Assembly: GCA_038203935.1 (NCBI GenBank)
Contig: JBBRDM010000002.1
Location: 14,220 to 78,219, forward strand
Direction: 5' to 3'
Length of the DNA: 64,000 nt
From: JANXSG01 sp038203935
GTDB lineage: Bacteria > Armatimonadota > Chthonomonadetes > Chthonomonadales > Chthonomonadaceae
Shown: piece by piece, positions 59,744 through 64,000 of the stretch
Numbering within the stretch: position 1 is the stretch's first letter
Layout: each line of letters starts with the position of its first letter
Translations under genes and position numbers: made by a program
The notes under the pieces: generated by a model
Databases searched by the model: none
What the model was told of the DNA's origin: nothing
What the model saw: only the letters and a program-made list of their open reading frames with translations

Positions 59744-60517
59744 ATGACAATAGATGAAGTAACCATTCCACGAATGACCCTTATTACTGAAACTCACTCA
59801 CGTTTTGGTGATCGTGGAAGAGTATTAGATATAAATTCGGTTCCGGATGATAAATTGTGCCGAGTTCTGACCACCTTTTCCAAAAGTAATACTCATATAA
59901 GTAATACTGATGAATTATTACGTGCCAAAAAACAAGAATTGCCATTCAACTATCCGAAGATAATAGGGTTATGTGTGGCAAAATTATGTGGAAGTTCAAG
60001 TTGGGCTTGGTGCGTCGGAGAAATAAACAAAGTTGAATCAAACCTGTTATTTGGTGAACTTGGGATAAAATTCAAGAAAATACATAGTTCAATTCAACAT
60101 GATTTAGTAATTTATCGAATAGATTGTAAAGACATAGATCCCAGAAGTATTTGGCCTTCTTATACTGGTGAATATGGTTTTAGAATATTTGGATTTGATA
60201 AGACAGAAACTGAACTTGAAAAATTGATATTACAATTAGAAAAATCATTCAATCAAGATTCTGCAATAGCTTTGAAATTATGGTCGAATATTCGGAAATT
60301 ATGCAATTATCGGAAGTCGTTAACAGAATTATGCTCGGATGCAATTATCTGTGTTTTAACAGATGGTCCCTATTATAATCATGTAGCAATCAACTCATCG
60401 AAACTAGATGTTGATGAAATTACATTAGTCATACGTGAAACATGCAGAACTTACGGTATCGATTGTCCCGTAATTCCAAATACAGATATGCAATACAAGA
60501 TTCTTTTCGATATATAA
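59744..60517 (+). CDS. AT-rich orphan gene of unknown function
   Basis: 257 aa, no family recognised. Sequence is visibly AT-richer than its neighbours. GAGGTAATAA directly precedes the ATG. Protein features: RFGDRGRVLDINSVPDDKLC, a Trp-rich loop (CGSSSWAWCVGEINKVESNL), IGIKFKKIHSSIQHDLVIYR, WPSYTGEYGFRIFGF and two helices near the C-terminus. No signal peptide or membrane segment; looks soluble. It lies exactly between two IS3 right ends in inverted orientation (59679-59702 and 60538-60562). Base composition and position suggest acquisition by transfer. Confidence 0.65.
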   Translation: MTIDEVTIPRMTLITETHSRFGDRGRVLDINSVPDDKLCRVLTTFSKSNTHISNTDELLRAKKQELPFNYPKIIGLCVAKLCGSSSWAWCVGEINKVESNLLFGELGIKFKKIHSSIQHDLVIYRIDCKDIDPRSIWPSYTGEYGFRIFGFDKTETELEKLILQLEKSFNQDSAIALKLWSNIRKLCNYRKSLTELCSDAIICVLTDGPYYNHVAINSSKLDVDEITLVIRETCRTYGIDCPVIPNTDMQYKILFDI

Positions 60518-60537
60518 AATCGATTGGGCATGTTTCT

Positions 60538-61020
60538 GATCCTCCCTCGTTTTTATAGACATTAAGTTAGGATGTATTCAAGCTAGCAAGATGTTGTTTG
60601 TATCTTTGTTCAAATGCTTCATGGGAGATAGTCTAAAGCGGAGTGCAGGCGTTTCTGGTTATGCCAGGGTTCGATTCATTGGAATATTTATTACTTGATT
60701 ATCTTAGGGTGATAAATCGTCACCTATATACTCCTTTTTGAGGTTACCAAAGAAACTCTCTATGGGAGCGTTATCCCAGCAGTTTCATTTGCGGCTCATG
60801 CTGTAGGTGATTCCAGTCGCTTTGAGTCTGTTTAGATAATCGCTACTGGCATACTGACTGCCACGGTCGCTGTGGTAGAGGAAATTTTCTTCCGGATGCC
60901 TGGTCTACAGAGCAATATCTAATGCCGAAAGTACAAGGCTGAGCTCAATGCTCAGCCACAATTTTCCAAGAGAATAATCCGGGATGAATGCAAGATAGAG
61001 CATAACTGTACAGAGTCGAT
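60538..61020 (-). mobile_element. IS3-family remnant, opposite orientation, with stops and a frameshift
   Basis: Reading the minus strand from about 61007: YLAFIPDYSLGKLWLSIELS, LVLSALDIAL-stop-TRHPEE, NFLYHSDRGSQYASSDYLNR, SMSRK-stop-NCWDNAPIES, FFGNLKKEY, then in another frame YNxxRLHSALDYLPHEAFEQ-like sequence (HNQKRLHSALDYLPHEAFEQ). It is IS3 OrfB with a TAG, a TGA and a frameshift. TGTCTATAAAAACGAGGGAG near 60562 to 60543 (minus) is its right end and matches the end of the remnant at 59292 in 19 of 22 bases. Inactive. Confidence 0.85.
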
Positions 61021-61094
61021 GCGGCGATAGAAATTATTTTTAAATATTTTCACAAACAGGGAGTCTTTTTGCTGGTGCATGTTAATATAACTGT

Positions 61095-61322
61095 ATGAGC
61101 TTAAAAGATACTTCTAGGGCAAATAATGCTCAAGCGACTATCACGCAGTTACAGGAGATGGTTAGTCTTCTGCTGGCTAGGGTGACTGAACTCGAAGAGG
61201 AAATTGCTCGACTGCGCGCACAACTGTCAGGTGGCGGTTCCTATGGCTCAAATACTAAATCGAAGCCTTTCGTTGTCAAAGCGAACCGACCACTTCGACG
61301 GAAGTCCAAGTCCATATTATGA
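61095..61322 (+). pseudogene. IS66-family transposase N-terminal fragment
   Basis: 75 aa. QLQEMVSLLLARVTELEEEI, ARLRAQLSGGGSYGSNTKSK, PFVVKANRPLRR is the N-terminal leucine-zipper and zinc-region start of IS66-type (TnpC-like) transposases. It stops after about 70 residues, so the DDE domain is missing. Remnant within the decay zone. Confidence 0.65.
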
Positions 61323-61352
61323 CTATTTCCAGAAACGGGGAGAGGGAACATC

Positions 61353-61574
61353 ATGTATGACATAAATAAAGTGCGTTATTTATCTCAAATGCAATCTCTT
61401 ACACAGTCAATTATTTTTCTTACGTGGGGTATTATTGTGTTCGCAATCCATTTACGTACAGGTAAAGGAGGCAAGAAACCACATGTAGCTATTTATTTCA
61501 CAATACCGTTTGTGATAATATTATCATGTCTAGTGGCTGAATATTTCAGCAGGCTAATCCTTCGCACTCCTTAA
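61353..61574 (+). CDS. Small two-helix membrane protein
   Basis: 73 aa, with a strong GGGGAGAGGGAAC ribosome-binding site. Two membrane helices (QSIIFLTWGIIVFAIHLRTG and IYFTIPFVIILSCLVAEYFS). No family recognised. Located between insertion-sequence fragments. Confidence 0.55.
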   Translation: MYDINKVRYLSQMQSLTQSIIFLTWGIIVFAIHLRTGKGGKKPHVAIYFTIPFVIILSCLVAEYFSRLILRTP

Positions 61575-61580
61575 TTGAAG

Positions 61581-61606
61581 TTGGACTTCCCCCGAAATAG
61601 TGGACA
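61581..61606 (+). mobile_element. Solitary IS3-type terminal inverted repeat
   Basis: TTGGACTTCCCCCGAAATAG followed by TGGACA resembles IS3-family left ends and partly mirrors the two right ends at 59679 and 60562. No transposase gene follows, so it is a leftover end. Confidence 0.6.
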
Positions 61607-61650
61607 GTTAGTTAAAGGGTAATGCAGCTTGGGTAGATTTTTCACATCTC

Positions 61651-61962
61651 GAAAACGACCACATTTGCCCCTTCGATATAGACTGGTAGCACACCTACGA
61701 TATTCGGATGGAGGAGGCGCAGGCCGCCGATGAGACGGAGTACGATCCCATCGTCGCGGCGAGTGATACCAACTTTACCAACCGCACTGACTGCTTCGGG
61801 CACTAGATGAAGTACCATCGGGATGCAGACGGCCTCTACAGCCCGCCCGCCTTCCTTTTCGACGAGCTGAACAGCGATTATAATGCTTTCCTGGTGAACG
61901 GGCCTATCTCCGCCACCGACGATACCGACAAGGGCATGGACGGCGCACACCAGCCAACCTAG
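61651..61962 (+). pseudogene. Decayed gene fragment, copy 2 of a duplicated family
   Basis: Plus-strand frame ENDHICPFDIDW-stop-HTY, DIRMEEAQAADETEYDPIVA, ASDTNFTNRTDCFGH-stop, MKYHRDADGLYSPPAFLFDE, LNSDYNAFLVNGPISATDDT, DKGMDGAHQPT. Two TAG stops interrupt it. It aligns with copy 1 (58976..59291) for about 100 codons. The opposite strand is open across the region, but base differences between the copies concentrate in third positions of the plus-strand frame, which argues that plus was the coding strand. Confidence 0.6.
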
Positions 61963-62260
61963 GAATATGCGTTCAGTATTTGTGCGCGGAATATAACAGT
62001 TGGTAACAATGGAGCAGTCTCTCCTGGATTTGGAACTTTCCTGAAGCTGTGACTATCTCTTGTGTAGGTGGTTTCCTTCTAACCGGGCATATAGCGAAGT
62101 ACATTTTGATTAATTTCTGCCCGCTTATTAGCTGGCCTCTGATTGAATCACCACACCATTTTGATTTATGTGATTCAGTGGAGACTAATACAGGCTAAAC
62201 ATAATAGGATGAATCCACTAAAGAGGTTTAGAAGATGTATTTTTTCGAGGAGAAGTTTTC
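61963..62260. other. Intergenic region
   Basis: About 300 bp following the fragment; no gene or repeat recognised. GAGGAGAAG near the right end serves the next gene. Confidence 0.45.
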
Positions 62261-62542
62261 ATGCCATTCCAAATTTTCAATAAACTCGCGGTCTCAACAG
62301 CAGCCGCTCTCTTAGTCATGGGATTTTCATCCACAACGCTGGCCCAAAGCAGCACGATTCATAAAAAGCCTCCGCATAAAAACTTTATTCACCGGCATCC
62401 TAATGCAGCTTCGGCAGCGGTCGGATATGGCACATACCGCTATGCTAAAAGCCGTCATCATGGTTTTATGCATAAACACCCAGTCTTAACTGGTGCTGCA
62501 GCCGCGGGACTGGCCCACCACCATTTGAAAAAGAAGAAATAG
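62261..62542 (+). CDS. Small secreted basic, His/Lys-rich protein
   Basis: 93 aa with a signal peptide (AVSTAAALLVMGFSSTTLAQ). The mature part is rich in His, Lys and Arg: IHKKPPHKNFIHRHPNAASA, YRYAKSRHHGFMHKHPVLTG, GLAHHHLKKKK. Two similar halves (HKNFIHRHPNAASAAVGYG and HHGFMHKHPVLTGAAAAGL) form an internal repeat. GAGGAGAAG is 7-8 nt upstream of the ATG. Possible roles are metal or polyanion binding outside the cytoplasm; inference only. Confidence 0.7.
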   Translation: MPFQIFNKLAVSTAAALLVMGFSSTTLAQSSTIHKKPPHKNFIHRHPNAASAAVGYGTYRYAKSRHHGFMHKHPVLTGAAAAGLAHHHLKKKK

Positions 62543-62757
62543 CATATCGACAGGAAAGTTTAAAAGGAATCTCATCAAATCAAGCTGTGAGCGCAGGGCA
62601 AACAGTCCTTCGCTCTCAGCGCCTAAATCTAAGTGCCATAGATGATTGTTCCCCTTATTCCACTCACGCCTTCCAATTTCGGGTTCTTCCTGGGCGGGCC
62701 GAGCGGTATTCTGCCCGGAAATAAATACTCTATTTGATTTTGCAAACAGGAGGAGAG
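62543..62757. other. Intergenic region
   Basis: About 215 bp, no gene recognised. Confidence 0.4.
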
Positions 62758-63087
62758 TTAGGTTTCGGGAGGGTAGGATATAATTTCAATCCAGCAGCTT
62801 CCGGGAGCTTCGAGGTAGAAACTGCGCGTATTGTCGCGGTGTTTGGCAATCGGCTTATCCCAGCGGGCAGCAAGTTCTTCCAGATCCGCTTCAGAAACTT
62901 TCCAGGCAAGATGGCCAGGGTGCTGATCCTTCAGAACAAAAGCCAGTTTGGCCCCATTAACTTCGATAAAACCCCAGCTAGTATCCTGATAAAGAATATT
63001 GGTGGATGGAATCGTCTTTTGATACCATTCTATGGCTTCGGCAATATCTGGAACCTGCTGCGCAATGTGATCGAATGTAAAATCCAT
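62758..63087 (-). CDS. VOC-superfamily (glyoxalase-like) protein
   Basis: 109 aa. MDFTFDHIAQQVPDIAEAIE, WYQKTIPSTNILYQDTSWGF, VNGAKLAFVLKDQHPGHLAW and SFYLEAPGSCWIEIIS follow the paired beta-alpha-beta3 units of the VOC fold. Metal-ligand candidates are the His in FDHIA, a His in HPGHLAW and the Glu in WIEI. Substrate unknown; glyoxalase or dioxygenase-like. Confidence 0.88.
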   Translation of the reverse strand: MDFTFDHIAQQVPDIAEAIEWYQKTIPSTNILYQDTSWGFIEVNGAKLAFVLKDQHPGHLAWKVSEADLEELAARWDKPIAKHRDNTRSFYLEAPGSCWIEIISYPPET

Positions 63088-63153
63088 AAATCGTTCCTGT
63101 CAATAAAATTCAGAGCTATGAAATAAAGTATCTATCGTTAGGTAGAATTGGCA

Positions 63154-63999
63154 CTATTTCTCCAGCGTGATTGCGGCAATTTTCAATTCCGGCATATCCG
63201 GCAGTTTTAACGCGATCAGTTTTCTGGGCTCCTTCACAACAATACTTACATGAAACAGTGCAATCGTACCGGGTTGAGGCCCTTGTGGCGTATGCCGTCC
63301 GTAGGAAAGATAGGCGATCTGTTCTCCATGGGCAGGAGGCTGGTCCCAGGCGCTTACCTGCATAGAATACTGGTCTTCCGATTCGCTGGTGGGCTCCTGG
63401 AAAATTAATCTGAGATTGGCGGCCACATCTTTTCCGGAGCTTGCGCACAGCATGTGGAGCACGCGGCACTCGCCCGAAGTCTTGGCAAAATCGATACGCT
63501 GGCCTCGGCAGGAGATAAAATTCTTAGCCTTGCCCTCCTTAGGGCCCCAACGGAAGCAGATTCTTCGCTGCGATTCCGGGCCGCTTTTCTCCGATGGCAG
63601 CCATGAGCCAGCGGGAGTAAACGGCGAAGTAGCATAAGGCGGCGCGAGGTCGGCTGGGAAACTAGTCCCCTTTCCATCGAAATCTCCATCCGAGACGCTG
63701 CCCGTTTCAGACATTCCGTCGATATTAAAAGCTTTCGTAAGATCCGTATAAGTCAGCCGGCCACCCATCACTTCCACTGTTCGAACCGACTCATCAAAAC
63801 AGTTCATGCTTGAAGTCGTTGACGCCCAGGTATCCCCTACTTTGAGATCCCACACCAGCGTGTAAGTTCCATCAGTTGGAGGCGCAGTGACCCAGGCAAT
63901 CATTTCCGAAACTTTTTCGCCCGGTTGTAGGTCCTGAACCAGCGGAGTAGTCTCATCCTCCCACACATATTCGGAGCCATCCTGATAGTACCAGTGATA
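63154..63999 (-). CDS. Secreted Ig-like/NEW1-domain protein (5' end outside window)
   Basis: The frame stays open to the window edge (YHWYYQDGSEYVWEDE), so the start is not visible. The first Ig-like domain has the YHW...DGxExVW...LxPGExV...PPTDGTYTLVWDLKVGDTWAS pattern common in armatimonad secreted glycan proteins. A C-terminal jelly-roll-like domain (DGKGTSFPADLAPPYATSPF, CFRWGPKEGKAKNFISCRGQ, VSIVVKEPRKLIALKLPDMP) resembles the carbohydrate-binding tail of secreted glycosidases. Probably part of a larger glycan-active surface protein. Confidence 0.7.
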   Translation of the reverse strand, partial: YHWYYQDGSEYVWEDETTPLVQDLQPGEKVSEMIAWVTAPPTDGTYTLVWDLKVGDTWASTTSSMNCFDESVRTVEVMGGRLTYTDLTKAFNIDGMSETGSVSDGDFDGKGTSFPADLAPPYATSPFTPAGSWLPSEKSGPESQRRICFRWGPKEGKAKNFISCRGQRIDFAKTSGECRVLHMLCASSGKDVAANLRLIFQEPTSESEDQYSMQVSAWDQPPAHGEQIAYLSYGRHTPQGPQPGTIALFHVSIVVKEPRKLIALKLPDMPELKIAAITLEK

Positions 64000-64000
64000 T

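Noticed and set aside
60655..60690. GGTTCGATTC, like a tRNA T-arm
   Set aside because: It falls inside the minus-strand IS3 remnant (encoding IEPWHNQ) and no cloverleaf can be built around it.
61642..61950. 102-codon open minus-strand frame
   Set aside because: Differences from the paralogous copy at 58976 fall in the third positions of the plus-strand frame, which become first positions of the minus frame; coding on minus is unlikely.
62734..63126. 130-codon plus-strand frame
   Set aside because: Antisense of the VOC gene, whose fold signature is clear.

Overview
The window looks like a piece of an Armatimonadota (former OP10) chromosome, or a close relative. The best clue is the type IV prepilin-like gene at 12028..12894. 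It has the N-terminus FTLIELLVVIAIIAILAAI followed by FPVFAQAREKARQTSC, IKQLG and YTQDYDE, and a C-terminal FADGH motif, a combination typical of the large prepilin families of that phylum. Planctomycete-type surface cytochrome genes (DUF1549/DUF1553/DUF1501) and heparinase-like, GH5, GH18 and Ig-like secreted proteins fit a free-living polymer degrader. Base composition is near 50% GC, except for a visibly AT-rich insert near 59.7-60.5 kb. This taxonomic call is inference; no rRNA or tRNA gene was found.

Layout. 1-7.7 kb: the end of a cell-surface polysaccharide cluster (heparinase II/III-like protein, two hexapeptide acyltransferases, two glycosyltransferases, a deacetylase-fold protein and a coupled membrane-anchored protein). 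7.7-9.9 kb: a three-gene minus-strand operon (DUF1015, small membrane protein, SRPBCC). 10.5-13.1 kb: a LacI-type regulator behind a promoter whose -10 lies in a perfect 54-bp palindrome, then a prepilin/lipoprotein pair. 13.7-17.2 kb: a solitary planctomycete-type cytochrome protein. 17.3-22.7 kb: a run of intact and broken toxin-antitoxin-like genes mixed with GNAT and Gfo/Idh/MocA genes. 23.1-29.0 kb: ComEC core, an HTH/secreted-protein pair and an AddB-like nuclease. 29.2-39.3 kb: PQQ-like propeller, ChaN-like protein, TIM-barrel isomerase, PilZ protein, two TPR proteins and a HAF-repeat protein. 39.9-47.1 kb: a four-gene operon (DUF1549/1553, DUF1501, WD40, cytochrome/PPC protein). 48.4-53.9 kb: metabolic and secreted enzymes (threonine aldolase, GH5-like, Dtd, GH18). 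55.3-58.6 kb: a module resembling the light/B12-controlled CarH/LitR systems (MerR-B12 regulator, fasciclin protein, SDR/DUF2867 protein) with divergent promoters and a 39-bp palindrome. 58.7-62 kb: a decay zone with duplicated gene fragments, two inward-facing IS3 remnants around an orphan AT-rich gene, and an IS66-like fragment. 62.2-64 kb: small secreted protein, VOC protein and a partial Ig-like secreted protein.

The genome also carries dispersed hairpin repeats: a two-module G/C-rich family (13.2, 13.45, 31.8, 51.0 kb and, degenerate, inside the coding start of the WD40 gene at 43.6 kb), TGCGTAACAT repeats (37.9, 38.1, 47.8 kb) and long perfect palindromes (22.6, 47.6 kb). The most system-like loci are the CarH-type module, the LacI palindrome-promoter, the planctomycete-type cytochrome operon and the AT-rich gene bracketed by inverted IS3 ends. 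None of these is claimed here as a proven new system.
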